From positions 17,434,887-17,498,886 of the forward strand of contig NC_064034.1 in the NCBI RefSeq assembly GCF_932526225.1: DNA of 64,000 nt, in the 5' to 3' direction. Of the stretch, positions 22,140 through 46,600 are shown in pieces; positions within the stretch are counted from its first letter, which is position 1; each line of letters begins with the position of its first letter. Origin of the DNA: Nematostella vectensis (Eukaryota; Cnidaria; Anthozoa; Actiniaria; Edwardsiidae). The notes under the pieces were generated by a model. It was not told the origin of the DNA. It saw only the letters and a program-made list of their open reading frames with translations, and searched no databases. The position numbers were made by a program, and so were the translations under genes.

Positions 22140-24430
22140 ATGACACAGGAAAACGGAATGGAAAAGGAGGGATTAAAACCTGCTAAAGGAACAAGTATTC
22201 CTTTAAACGCGGTAGAGAATGGTACTAATAGCAGCGAGAAGGAGAAAAGCTCGGAGAAATCCAGTGAAAAATTTAACACGTACGAAGAGCAAGTAAAATT
22301 CTACGAGAAACGAATCAGAGCGTTTCACAAAGCAAAGCAAAAGGCGAACGAAGCAGACGAGCTATGTAACCTCGGGATTCTTTACTACAAAGCTGGCAAA
22401 CTACAAGAAGCCAAACATTGCCATGAGCGACATCTACACCTTGCTAAAGGATGCAACAACGCGAGAAGTGAAAAGCGAGCATATTGTAATTTAGGTTGTA
22501 CTTATAGGCGAATTGGGAGCTTGGATAATGCCATCGAATGTTATGATGAGGGTCTCAAGTTGGCGAAGGAACTTGGAGATAGAACAGGCGAAGGAAAACT
22601 CATCAATAACTTGGCTAATATTTACGAACAAAAGGGAGATTTCGACCGGGCGGTATTTTATCACCAAAGAAGACTTAAACTTGCTAAGGAACTAAATGAC
22701 TTGGATGCGGAAAGCAAGTCTTGCGCCAGTATCGGGAACATTCATCATCTTTTGGGGAACATCCGAGAAAGCATTGCATACTACGAGCGGCTAGTCGCCA
22801 GCCTTAAATTTAAGCTGGGTAAGGTTAAGCTTTCCACTTGTCCGCTTTTATGTTGTTAAACTGTGAACTCTAAACCTGTGTTTTTCTCATTTATTATTGA
22901 TACAACGCGTGTATGCAAGGATCGATGTGTTTTTAAATAGTCGTCTGTCCTAAGCCGTTTCGGGAAAATAGGGCGGTAATGTTTTTTCTGTTATTTAGGT
23001 TTAGTAGCTAACGGTTATTAAGACAAGACGCAATGATGATGCATTCTATTACTCTAGAAGACAATTTCAGCGGTATATTTCATATTCAAATCACTATCGA
23101 TTATAATCCTATTACCAAGAAAACAAATTCTTCTTTTGAAACGGCAACTAGACAGATGCTTTTGGGGATTTTCTCGACGTTTTCGCACACCTTTTTATTT
23201 TAATCCCCTTGCGTGAAAAGGCCAATCAACTGGCGTATTGTGACACTATACTTTATTACAGGTATCAAAATTAGTTAGGAGGGGGCGTAAACGGGCCACG
23301 AAAACCGCAAAACCGTACAGCAAATATCGCACAATAAAGTTAAAAGTATGTAACAAAAAAGCAAAACCGCTTTTCAAAGTTTTGCGAAACAAGGAAACCG
23401 TTATGGTTTCCAAAAATCCCCTCCTCGAATAGAAACAGGACATTTAATATCCAGATACACTTTTTTTATAAGAACGTCTAATGTGTAGTTCCAGATAATA
23501 TCCCCATCCCCATTGAGGGGGCGGAGGTATGACACCCCTCTGGAATTTCCAGCCCCCTGGAAAAAAATAAATACAGTAACTATTAAGAAAAACGGGCATT
23601 TTACCCCCCTCCCCTCTGGAAATTCCTGGGCGTTTGAACCCCCCGGAATTTACAATCCCCTCAAGGGGGGGATGGATATTTTCTGGAACTACACAACTAT
23701 CAGTTGATTTTCAGTGTATATAAAACTCTCAATAAGAGAGTTACTTGTAGTTACACAAATGATCAATTACAATGTTATTTAAAGTTGTTATGAATGACAC
23801 ACATTAAGGACAAGAATGAACTTATTCGTTTTCTAAGTCAGACAAAAAAAAAATGATCCGAGCATTACCATTTAAAGCTAAGTGAGCAGAGTTGAACGAT
23901 GTCTCCGAGCTTGGGATGTGCAAACCGACTTGCAGGGCACTATGAGTTTGACAGGGGTGATAGCTATGATAATGGGGCGATGGTACGCGAGCCCACTTTT
24001 TTAGGATAAAAAACATTACATTGCAAAAAGAATTATCTGTCCTGAGAATTTCTTGCCAGAAATATCCGTATATATATATATATGAGGTGTTTCCTGTATT
24101 TTTGCAAATTGTATTAAAAACACGGCCCTTCAATAGATTCTAGCTTTTCTTGTTGCATGTTATCCGAAAAAAAATGCATTATTTTCCCAGCTCACGAATG
24201 ACCGTAATAATTAAGCCGACATTTTCTCGTCTACAGCCCGCCAAGAACACAAAGACAAAGAAAAGATCGAAGGGAACTCTGAAAAGTCTCCTGGCACGAC
24301 CGTGGCTGAGGGCGAGGTTGAGTCCGAGCAGTCAGCGGTTAACCGCCGCAACAGCGACTCCATCAGCATCACGAGCTCAAGAAGTGATGGCAGCGGGAGC
24401 CTGGTGCACAAAAACCTCAGCAAGGGCTGA
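22140..24430 (+). CDS. Tetratricopeptide (TPR) repeat protein, GPSM2-like repeats
   Basis: A 290-residue protein in two exons, 22140-22818 (CTG G|gtaagg) and 24237-24430 (tctacag|CC), with matching phase. Residues 1-50 are polar and Ser/Glu/Lys-rich. Residues about 70-222 form four TPR units of roughly 40 residues with recurring words: LCNLGILYYKAGKLQEA, YCNLGCTYRRIGSLDNAI, LINNLANIYEQKGDFDRA and ASIGNIHHLLGNIRESI. This longer spacing is typical of the LGN/Pins and related families. The tail encoded by exon 2 is charged and Ser-rich (RRNSDSISITSSRSDGSGS) and has no GoLoco motif, so it is not a full GPSM2. Likely a cytoplasmic protein-binding scaffold; partner unknown. An in-frame TTG lies further upstream, but the ATG at 22140 is the natural start. 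Confidence 0.85.
23483..23694. mobile_element. Intronic foldback element in TPR gene
   Basis: The left end gtgtagttccagataatatc pairs with the right end gatattttctggaactacac, and complementary C-rich and G-rich arms follow inside. It is a near-perfect hairpin of about 212 bp, consistent with a MITE. Related ttccagaaaatatcc words occur near 52280 and 55610. Confidence 0.75.
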
Positions 24431-24785
24431 GAGGACTGGGGATTGTGTGAAGGGGTTATGTGTAGCGTGAGGAATTGTGGGATATGCGAAGTTTATTTTT
24501 CCCCACAAGCCACTGCACATTTTATTAACTACGTTCAGGAGTTCAAGTTAGTTCGATTTATTGGCAAACTGGATCTAAGGATCTACAGTAAAAATTCACA
24601 ATATGGATAATTTTTTCTGCTTGGACAAGGTCTAGTGAAAGGTGTTAAAATAATAAGTCAAGTTCTTCAACAAGAAAAGCTTTACTCAAGCTTAGCTGCT
24701 CACCTCAATCGACCGTCTACGTTTGCAGCTTCAAGGGTCTCTTCTGCAATCGTTGTCAGTAAAATAAACCTCTTTGATAGGGCTA

Positions 24786-25075
24786 TATAGGCCCCTCAAG
24801 GGTAGTGACGGGCCGTATAGGCCGCTCGAGGGTAGGGAAGGGCAATATAGGCCGCTCGAGGTTTATAAAGGGCAGTAAAAGACTTTATAGGCATTCTCAA
24901 GGGTAGTGACGGGGAGTGTAGCGCTGTACAGGCCGCTCTAGGGTAGTGAAGGGCAGTATAGGGCTGAACAGGCCACTTGAGGGTAATGAAGGGCAGTTTG
25001 GGGCTGTAGAGGCCGCTCGAGGGTAATGACGGGCAGTATAGGGCTGTACAGGCCACTTGATGGGCTGGTAGTTTA
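24786..25075. repeat. Degenerate minisatellite downstream of TPR gene
   Basis: About eight to ten units are built from gggcagtatagg, ggccgctcgaggg and tagtgaa words with variable unit length. Frames across it translate to periodic LPSLPS/TALHYP-type peptides, so they are not genes. Confidence 0.8.
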
Positions 25076-26033
25076 GGGCTTTAAAGTGGAGCCCTACTAA
25101 CCCTAACTGATTAATCTTCTTCAGAATTATAGGAAAGACAAAAAGGGAAGCTTGCTAGTTCCTCTACCGTTGTTTTGATGCGTTAAGGTGATGGTAGATT
25201 TTCGGCATGTGAACCTTAAAAGCCATTTGTAACAGTTTATTGCTTCTTTTAATATTGAATTATTCTTACCGGTTCTATCATTAAAAATGTATTTACACTG
25301 ATTCTTGAAGTTAAAATCATGTCTTAACAATTAACAGAATACGATACACAATCAGTTGTCTAATTATCCTTGAGAATTGTGGAAATAAAGAACACTAAAA
25401 ACCATCTCAATTGGTGAAATTGGTGCTGGATTTATAATTTACAAAACACTATGCATTCTTTATAAAAATTTACATGCAATCTGTCATGCAATTTCATTAT
25501 GTGTTATTGTCGAAAAGAAGAGTTATTTGCGAGAGGTGTTATATCAAATTCAACACATTAAGTCTTAATAGCTTTTTGAACGTTACAACATTTTGAAAAA
25601 TATAAATTCTAATCAGCTTCATTGGCTGAATTTTTTGTGACATGCGATAACTGATGTGGAAATGCATCAAGTGAAAATGTTGCATGCAAGTGTTGCATGC
25701 GAGCTGCACGTGGGAATTGAGAACGGCATTCAAGGAGGGGAGGGGGGCACGATAGTACGATACAGAAACATGTTGAAAGTATTGGAGGCACAGTCACTAC
25801 CCTTCTACTGGTCTTTTTATATATTTGTTTAAATATTGGGTGTGGGGGACACCCCCAGTACCCCAACCACTGCTACAGCCCTGCCGTAAACACCCGTGAT
25901 TTGCGGTATGTATGATTTTAACCTCTTCCCTAACCCAGTGTTTTTTTCCTCTATAGTACATCAGGCGGTCTAATACGGAGCTATCTAGTGCCTGGCTATT
26001 AAGTGAGGAATATTCAGTGCGGGGCCAGTAAGA
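25076..26033. other. No gene seen; 3' flank of SYK-type gene
   Basis: AT-rich spacer between the TPR gene side and the stop codon of the minus-strand kinase. A plus-strand acceptor-like stretch (ttttttcctctatag near 25946-25960) exists, but no credible exon follows. Confidence 0.45.
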
Positions 26034-36832
<10,799 letters not shown>

Positions 36833-37651
36833 CTAGTCCCTGAAAACAAAGTCCAATTTTGACCTGTGACGCAGCTGGAGTTTAGGATGCTCTTGTTTGC
36901 TCATCTTCGAGAATTATATAAATATTCTAAAATGACCCTTAAAACTCAACTAAGGAACTAATCATACATTTAAAAACACATTGCGAACAAATAAGAACAT
37001 GGAAAGTCGCGCAAAATCTGTCGTATTATGCATGTCAACAAACCAAGCACGTCAAAAGTATTTCCTTCATAGATAAGACCGAATTCGGCCCTTAATTAAA
37101 CCGTCCACACAGATTACGAAGTCGCTATCTTTGCAGACGGATATGTCTATAGGTAACTCACCCTTGCTTAGAACTTATAGACTTTGCAAAACAGCTTGAG
37201 TTCCAGTTCGAAACGGAGATGAAGCGGAAGAAGAAATCGGAAAATTGGCTTCTCACATCATGAACAAGTTCGTAAGATTAGCAGCGTCATCAGCTTCACA
37301 AGGACGGTGCACGTAGTCTAAAATAATACAACTGTAAAATAGTTCTCTCAAAGGACTGGTTGTTTTAGTTTGCAAAGAAATTTAGTTTTTTTTTCTTTTA
37401 TAACTAGACGGGCATTCCAACCCCTGTACTTCCACTTCCTTGCTACGAAGCACCAGCCTGGTTACTAAGGATTGTTATTACGAAAACTGTGATTGGTTAG
37501 TTCTATGCCTATGAGAATTGCTCAATCAAAGTGCTCGTTACATATTGTTCTTGACTGAAGTCGGAAAAGCGGCCAAGTCAAAATGGTGTGATGAAGGAAT
37601 TGTGTGTTGTATTGTGTTCTGCTGTGATTATGCAAAGAAGAACACGAAATT
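36833..37651. promoter_or_regulatory. Divergent promoter region of SYK and KAT14
   Basis: The two coding starts face apart, 819 bp between ATGs. On the minus strand a donor-like site (ctaagcaagg|gtgag, near 37160) supports a SYK 5' untranslated exon. KAT14 starts at 37652 with a 12-base coding exon. No TATA box or other decisive motif is visible; shared regulation is inference from the head-to-head layout. Confidence 0.5.
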
Positions 37652-40600
37652 ATGAGCTTGGAGGTATTGTTATGGTCCATTGACATGTGGGTTTTTTAAA
37701 TCGAGATACTACGTTCAAGGAATCTTAAACACACGAAATGGACTGTGTCCGTCTCTATCTCACACAAAGTTTTAATGTTATGTTGCATCAATAGGAATCA
37801 CAATGTTCCAAGGAGAAGAAAGATGAAAACGAGAAGGTTTGTTACTGCCACGGACCCAAGGAAGGGTGAGTTTTCCTCAAATTTGGTCTTTTGGATAAAA
37901 GGTTACCCCCCAAAAAAACCCAAGGATTTGTGGGGTGAGGGGTAGTCTGCTTATAGGAGCCACTCTAAGGCCCGATCCATATGTCACGCCTCTGCAGTGC
38001 CAAATCTTGTTGTTTTGATTTGGCACATGAATAGTTCAACGTCTAAATCAATTATGCTTGGCACGGCAGAATTGAGTTCGGCATGGCACTGAGGGCCAAT
38101 CCGCACTAGTACTTTTAGCTGTTTGTACAGGATAGTTGTTGACAGTAGGGGTTGGTGACAACAGGATAGTTGTTGACAGGACCTTTCAGGTTATGACCAA
38201 AGACAAATGCGGACACGAGTAGACAGTGGACAAAAGTTTGTGGCTGAAAGGACACTCAAAAGGGTGAATAAGACTGAGAAGTTGAATGCAGAATATTTTG
38301 TCTAACAAATCTAACATGATAAGGTACAAACTCTTTTGACCAAGTAAGTGTGTGTAAAGCACTCTGCAAACAGCACCAGTATTACTGCACCAGTGTTACT
38401 GCACCAGTATTACTGCACCAGTATTACTGCACCAGTATTACTGCACCAGTATTACTGCACCAGTATTACTGTACCAGTATTACTGTACCAGTATTACTGT
38501 ACCAGTATTACTGCACCAGTATTACTGTACCAGTATTACTGTACCAGTATTACTGCACCAGTATTACTGTACCAGTATTACTGCACCAGGATTACTGCAC
38601 CAGTATTACTGCACCAGTATTATTGCAACCAGTATTACTGCACCAGTATTACTGCACCAGTATTACTGCACCAGTATTACTGCACCAGTATTACTGCACC
38701 AGTATTACTGCACCAGTATTACTGCAACCAGTATTACTGCACCAGTATTACTGCACCAGTATTACTGTACCAGTATTACTGCACCAGTATTACTGCACCA
38801 GTATTACTGCACCAGTATTACTGCACCAGTATTACTGCACCAGTATTACTGCACCAGTATTACTGCACCAGTATTATTGCAACCAGTATTACTGCACCAG
38901 TATTACTGCACCAGTATTACTGTACCAGTATTACTTCACCAGTATTATTGCAACCAGTATTACTGCAACCAGTATTACTGCACCAGTATTATTGCAACCA
39001 GTATTACTGCACCAGTATTACTGCACCAGTATTACTGCACCAGTATTATTGCAACCAGTATTACTGTACCAGTATTACTTCACCAGTATTATTGCAACCA
39101 GTATTACTGCAACCAGTATTACTGCACCAGTATTATTGCAACCAGTATTACTGCACCAGTATTACTGCACCAGTATTACTGCACCAGTATTACTGCACCA
39201 GTATTACTGCACCAGTGTTACTGCACCAGTATTAATGCACCAGTATTACTGCACCAGTATTACTGCACCAGTATTACTGCACCAGTATTACTGCACCAGT
39301 ATTACTGCACCAGTATTATTGCAACCAGTATTACTGCACCAGTATTACTGCACCAGTATTACTGCACCAGTATTACTGCACCAGTATTACTGCACCAGTA
39401 TTACTGCACCAGTATTACTGCACCAGTATTACTGCACCAGTATTACTGCACCAGTATTACTGCACCAGTATTACTGCACCAGTATTACTGCACCAGTATT
39501 ACTGCACCAGTATTACTGCACCAGTATTACTGCACCAGTATTACTGCACCAGTATTATTGCAACCAGTATTACTGCACCAGTATTACTGCACCAGTATTA
39601 CTGCACCAGTATTACTGCACCAGTATTACTGCAACCAGTATTACTGTACCAGTATTACTGCACCAGTATTATTGCAACCAGTATTACTGCACCAGTATTA
39701 CTGCACCAGTATTACTGCACCAGTATTACTGCAACCAGTATTACTGCACCAGTATTACTGCAACCAGTATTACTGCACCAGTATTACTGCACCAGTATTA
39801 CTGCACCAGTATTATTGCACCAGTATTATTGCAACCAGTATTATAATAATAATAATAATTGTTTATTCATACTTTTGTAGCATAAGCTAAATTACAGTAT
39901 GTCGGCCGATGCACACTACACTTAACAATGTATAAATAAATACTGGAATAACTACTGGAAACGAATTGTGATAAAGTTATTATACCTTTCAGTTACACCA
40001 ACTGATTTATCCAAACGGCTGCTACCCCCCCTTAGCGAATAACCATGGGCGACCTCAGTCCCAGATTGTATTATATATTTTATAGGCTCAGTGCATCTTG
40101 CTTTAGCCATGAATCGACGGCACAGTTCTGCTCTGCGCCTGCACCAGTATTATTGCAACCAGTATTACTGCACCAGTATTATTGCAACCAGTATTACTGC
40201 ACCAGTATTATTGCACCAGTATTACTGCACCAGTATTACTGTACCAGTATTACTGCACCAGTATTACTGCACCAGTATTACTGCAACCAGTATTACTGTA
40301 CCAGTATTACTGCACCAGTATTATTGCAACCAGTATTACTGCACCAGTATTACTGCACCAGTATTACTGCACCAGTATTACTGCAACCAGTATTACTGTA
40401 CCAGTATTACTGCACCAGTATTATTGCAACCAGTATTACTGCACCAGTATTACTGCACCAGTATTACTGCACCAGTATTACTGCAACCAGTATTACTGCA
40501 CCAGTATTACTGCAACCAGTATTACTGCACCAGTATTACTGCACCAGTATTACTGCACCAGTATTACTGCACCAGTATTATTGCAACCAGTATTACTGCA

Positions 40601-43600
40601 CCAGTATTACTGCACCAGTATTACTGCACCAGTATTACTGCACCAGTATTACTGCACCAGTATTATTGCAACCAGTATTACTGCACCAGTATTACTGCAC
40701 CAGTATTACTGCACCAGTATTACTTCACCAGTATTACTGTACCAGTATTACTGCACCAGTATTACTGTACCAGTATTACTTCACCAGTATTACTGCACCA
40801 GTATTACTGCAACCAGTATTACTGCACCAGTATTACTGCAACCAGTATTACTGTACCAGTATTACTGCACCAGTATTACTGCACCAGTATTACTGTACCA
40901 GTATTACTGCACCAGTATTACTGCAACCAGTATTACTGCACCAGTATTACTGCAACCAGTATTACTGTACCAGTATTACTGCACCAGTATTACTGCAACC
41001 AGTATTACTGTACCAGTATTACTGCACCAGTATTACTGTACCAGTATTACTGCACCAGTATTACTGCACCAGTATTACTGTACCAGTATTACTGCACCAG
41101 TATTACTGCACCAGTATTACTGTACCAGTATTACTGCACCAGTATTACTGTACCAGTATTACTGCACCAGTATTACTGCACCAGTATTACTGTACCAGTA
41201 TTACTGCACCAGTATTACTGTACCAGTATTACTGCACCAGTATTACTGCACCAGTATTACTGTACCAGTATTACTGCACCAGTATTACTGTACCAGTATT
41301 ACTGCACCAGTATTACTGCACCAGTATTACTGCACCAGTATTACTGCACCAGTATTACTGTACCAGTATTACTGCACCAGTATTACTGCACCAGTATTAC
41401 TGCACCAGTATTACTGCACCAGTATTATTGCAACCAGTATTACTGCACCAGTATTATTGCAACCAGTATTACTGCACCAGTATTTCTGCACCAGTATTAC
41501 TGCACCAGTATTACTGCACCAGTATTACTGTACCAGTATTACTGCACCAGTATTACTGCACCAGTATTACTGTACCAGTATTACTGCACCAGTATTACTG
41601 CACCAGTATTACTGCACCAGTATTACTGCACCAGTATTACTGCACCAGTATTACTGTACCAGTATTACTGCACCAGTATTACTGCACCAGTATTACTGTA
41701 CCAGTATTACTGCACCAGTATTACTGCACCAGTATTACTGCACCAGTATTACTGCACCAGTATTACTGCACCAGTATTACTGCACCAGTATTACTGGCCC
41801 TGAAATGCTAGCCGTGCTTGTGCATTAAATTGAGAGGTGCTGCATAGTGTAAAGTAAGCTAACATTTCTTCTGTCTTGTTATCAACCGAGCGTAATGGCG
41901 CCAGCAATACTGCAATGTTAGTATGTTTATATAGGGTATTTAAGCCTTGATATTTTGCTGAGTTGTCAAGTATCACTAAAGTAGAGGGAGATGCTATACC
42001 AAATCCCATTTCATGTGTGTGTAGGGTTTGGTTGATGAATTTTGGACTACTTCCCTTATATTTATAGAAAGAAGCACTTTATCCCATGCTACTAAAGTAG
42101 AGGGAGACGCTGTACCAAATCCCATTTCATGTGTGCGTAGGGTTTGATTGATGAATTTCAGACCACCACCCTTATATTTATAGAGAAAAGCACTTTATCC
42201 CATGCTACTAAAGTAGAGGGAGATGCTGTACCAAATCCCATTTCATGTGTGCGTAGGGTTTGATTGATAAATTTCAGACCACCACCCTTATATTTATAGA
42301 AAAAAGCACTTTATCCCATGCTACTGTAGATCTTACCACTGCCCTAGTCAAGGCACATAGGGTTTAGTGGGGGGATGTGCTCCCTCTTGACCAATAAAAA
42401 CACCTCCCTCCCACTCCCCGAGTAGATCCTAGCTATATTGTTATCAGTGGTGTCAAGATGTCAAGTTATCTAGCATTTTAGAACAAACAGAATAAATGTT
42501 GGATGTTAATTGTTTCTTTTTCTTTGCAGGGATTTGATTCAGTGTACAAGTTGCCAGTTGTACTTCCACTCAGGTAAACTTTACAGAACATCTTTATTCC
42601 TGACCATACCCTAGGTCACTTATATGCATTTGCTCTTAGTGTTTTTTGGATGGAATTCTGCTATCAGGTTGTTTAAAGTCTGGGCGTCCTTCTCCTCTTG
42701 CGGGGGATGTGTTCTTTAACTTGACCTGCGCTAACTGTTCTGATGATGGACATGATGACTGTTATAGAGGAAACATTAGCTGGTAAAGTAAACGTTTCTA
42801 TATAGAACAGTAAACTAATATTATCCTACTCTCACAAGCCCTGTAATTGAAAATTCCCACAAACAAAGTAGGTTTTATACTTTGTCATATTAAATGTGTT
42901 TGTTATTCTATTTGATACAATGTAGAAACCTTTAATATACTGCCTAAATGAGATGAAACATTTGACAAATAAATTTGTTCCCGATTGCCAATTATTGTAA
43001 AGTGGACGCAGTGTACAGTATGTGGGTAATAGCCATATTTGTTGTTTTTAATAACACAGGATGCAGGCTGTGTATCTAGCTCTTTACAACCTTCTGTTAA
43101 GTGGAAGTGGAAGAAAAGGGTATTTCAGATGGAAAGAAGACATCTGCCAGTTTATTGATAGAAACTGGTTGCTGCTCTTTCCTTATAAGTAAGTACATCT
43201 AGGTTAAAGATAAACTGGTAAGACTGACTGGCTCGGCTACTCAAGGGTTTGGGAACATTTTCATGGATCACACAGTTAAAAAATCAGTTTTACAAGTGAT
43301 AAAATAGTTTTCTTAATGGCCATGAAAATGTAAAATATAATCAGGATCTGAAATCAATAAATGAGAAACCATAAAACACAATTGAAATAGAGCAATTTTA
43401 GTTGCATCTGACAAGCAATAGCCGCCTTATACGAAACACTCTAAACTATAAATAAAGACAAAATTTGGCAGAGCTCTGACTAAAAGTATTTTGAATCTTT
43501 TTTATACTCTGACTCCAGGTCATGAATACTGTGTGGTATATAACCTTTTTTTCTTGTTTACATTTGAATGTAGAAGGCGTTCCACATCTTGGTGTAGCAC

Positions 43601-46600
43601 AATTGCAGGGACATTGTCAGTTGGCTGTCCTCGTTACTTCAAGTCAGGTCAACAGGAATTCAAGGAGTCGGGCTGGTGGTCCCTAAAGGAAAACATCTCT
43701 CCGGTAGAAGTCTTGAACATCTCTGGAGCAGATGCTAAGAAGCGTAAACTACCAAAGAAAAGAACTCCTGAGAAAAGAATACAAAAATCTGATCCAAGCC
43801 CTGTATGTTAAGTTATCTTAATTGTATCAAAAGATGATTGTTGATTTTGTTGATAATCTTTCATGCAATTCATTTTTTCAATCTTATTTGAATTTTCTCA
43901 TTTTGTTTGATAGGAAAGTACCAAAAGGACTTCAGGAGAAGTGGGCATAAGTGATGTAAGCTAGCAGACCCAGATGATGGTGATGATTTGGGTGTGTTGG
44001 GGGCAGATTTACCCTTTAAAATATACCATGGGTTTAATTGATTGGATGTTAGTTCTAGATATGTCATTTTCCCAGCATTTTACCCTGTCCATTTACACAG
44101 CCTATTTTTATAATATTAAGTGCTGTTTCAATAAATACAGAATAATTATAAGTTAACCATGTAAGTATCAAACCCATCAAGAGAATAACCCCAAGGGTTA
44201 GCAACTATAATTGCAGAATTGTATACCCTTCTAAAAAAATGTCAATAACCCCCATTCTAAGAAATACATGTATTTTCAAAAAGGTTGTCGGTGGAGCTGG
44301 CGAATGGGAATGGCTGGACAGAAAGGTGCTTGTGTGTAGAAATTATTTGTAAAAACAAAGGTGGCAAATAAACTCAATAGATGTCAGAGCCGTACGTTTT
44401 GGAGCAAATTCTTTGGAATCCTTTTGGTCATGAAACTGTCATTGTCATTTGCAGTTTGTGCAGACAAGATCTTTTGGGATAGATTTATATCAAACATCAA
44501 GAATATGCAAAATAAAAACAACTGATGTCTTTCACAGGGTATTCTTTCTAATGAGGACTTTACTGATCTTGACTACAACACCATGATGGCTTCCCTGATT
44601 GGGGAAGAACAACCTCCATTAATAGCGGTGTCAGATACCCCGGCCATTATGGAAGTAGAGAGCTTGTGCTCTCTTATCAGAGGAGGGGTTGATGAGGGTG
44701 AGTCCTGGACAGGGTGTAGTGTATTTCCCTTCCCGTCGTCTTTACTGATATTATAATACATGACACGACACCGTCTTGAAGCCAATTTGGCTTTTCTATG
44801 ACTTTAATGTCTGTATTACACCGTAAAAACTGAAATAATAATTATGCAGTTAAGCTAAACGAATAATCGACTATACTACAGGACTATGAAATGATGACTA
44901 AACTAAGTATATCTAAAACTACAGTGATTATGTAATCAAAGCACTTGGAATCAAGAAGTAAACAATCGTCGGAATAAATGCGTAATTATGCGATAACAAA
45001 CTATCCAATAGGCAATAATCAAAGTAAGAAATCAAATATGTGCGCTAGCCGCAAAGAAATGAAGCAAAACATTCCTTGATCCGGCTATATTAGGGGAAAT
45101 CATCGCGCGCGTGTTGTTCGTTCGATTCGTGTATGATTATGCCTGGGCTTAGTAATCCCTGGCTCTAATTTTATCGGGTTACAGAGTTAATTATTATCTA
45201 AGTATTATTATTATGTAAGTACTGTTCGCTACACAGGGGGTCAACCTGTTTGACAGTTACGGGGTACTGCTCTCTACAGCTGGATAGAGGGGTAGTCAAA
45301 GTGGGCAAAGGATACGCTTTCACCCCACAAGAGGGAGTAGCCGTTATATTGGCTTTACATGGAGTGCCTCAATACTGTGTAGGATTCTCCTGTAACACTT
45401 TTTATGGAGCATATACAAATACTTCAAGCCTTTTCATCCTTAACAAGGTTATCCAACTCAGGTCATCAGTACTTTGAGTATTTCAGACCTTTCTCAGATT
45501 AATTGATCATGTGACTTGTTTGCACATGTGTTGTTGGTCATGTGACTTGTTTGCACATGTGTTGCTGGTCATGTGACTTGTTTGCACATGTGTTGCTGGT
45601 CATGTGACTTGTTTGCACATGTGTTGCTGGTCATGTGACTTGTTTGCACATGTGTTGCTGGTCATGTGACTTGTCTGCATATGTGTTGCTAGTCATGTGA
45701 CTTGTTTGCATATGTGTTGCTAGTCATGTGACTTGTCTTCACATGTGTTTCTGGTCATGTGACTTGTTTGCACATGTGTTGCTGGTCATGTGACTTGTCT
45801 GCATATGTGTTGCTAGTCATGTGACTTGTCTGTACATGTGTTGCAGGTTATGTGACTTGTCTACACATGTGTTACTGGTCATGTGACTTGTTTGCACATG
45901 TTTTGCTGGTCATGTGACTTGTCTACATATGTGTTTCTGGTCATGTGACTTGTTTGCACATGTGTTGCTTATGTGACTTGTCTACACATGTGTTACTGGT
46001 CATGTGACTTGTTTGCACATGTTTTGCTGGTCATGTGACTTGTCTACATATGTGTTTCTGGTCATGTGACTTGTTTGCACATGTTTTGCTGGTCATGTGA
46101 CTTGTCTGCATATGTGTTGCTAGTCATGTGACTTGTCTGTACATGTGTTATTGGTCAGGTGACTTGTTTGCATATGTGTTGCTGGTCATGTGACTTGTCT
46201 GTACATGTGTTGCTGGTCATGTGACTTGTAGGCACATGCGTTGCTGGTCATGTGACTTGTCTGTACATGTGTTGCTGGTTATGTGACTTGCCTACATATG
46301 TGTTACTGGTCATGTGACTTGTTTGCACATGTTATATTTGACTTAGTTGCAGATGTGTTGCTAAACATGAATAGTCTGTGCATGCAAACAGCTATGATGT
46401 ACCACTGTGTGTGCTGTCCATTAGCTCTTCCATTAGTCGCAGTCACTTGCTGATCTTAGATTGTCTGCTTGTATAAAATTCATGTTGCCTGGTGCACACT
46501 AGTGACGTAACCAATAGGTGCGTGCACTCTGTTTAGCCCGACATAACGACAACATGAATTTTTTTCTCTTATGTCGTTATGTCCATGTCATTATGTCGGG

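Noticed and set aside
24796-25056. Minus-strand frame with Tyr/Pro/Ser-rich repeats
   Set aside because: Translation of a degenerate minisatellite.
25961-26033. Plus-strand exon after ttttttcctctatag
   Set aside because: Short frame without similarity and no upstream gene in phase; it abuts the real minus-strand SYK last exon.
38348-41828. Open frames of 295-588 codons on the plus strand
   Set aside because: They are translations of a 14-bp satellite that is open in all three frames; no start context, no domain, no splice logic.
45250-45477. 75-codon frame in KAT14 intron 8
   Set aside because: An acceptor-like site precedes it, but splicing from exon 8 in phase would read a stop at once; no domain.
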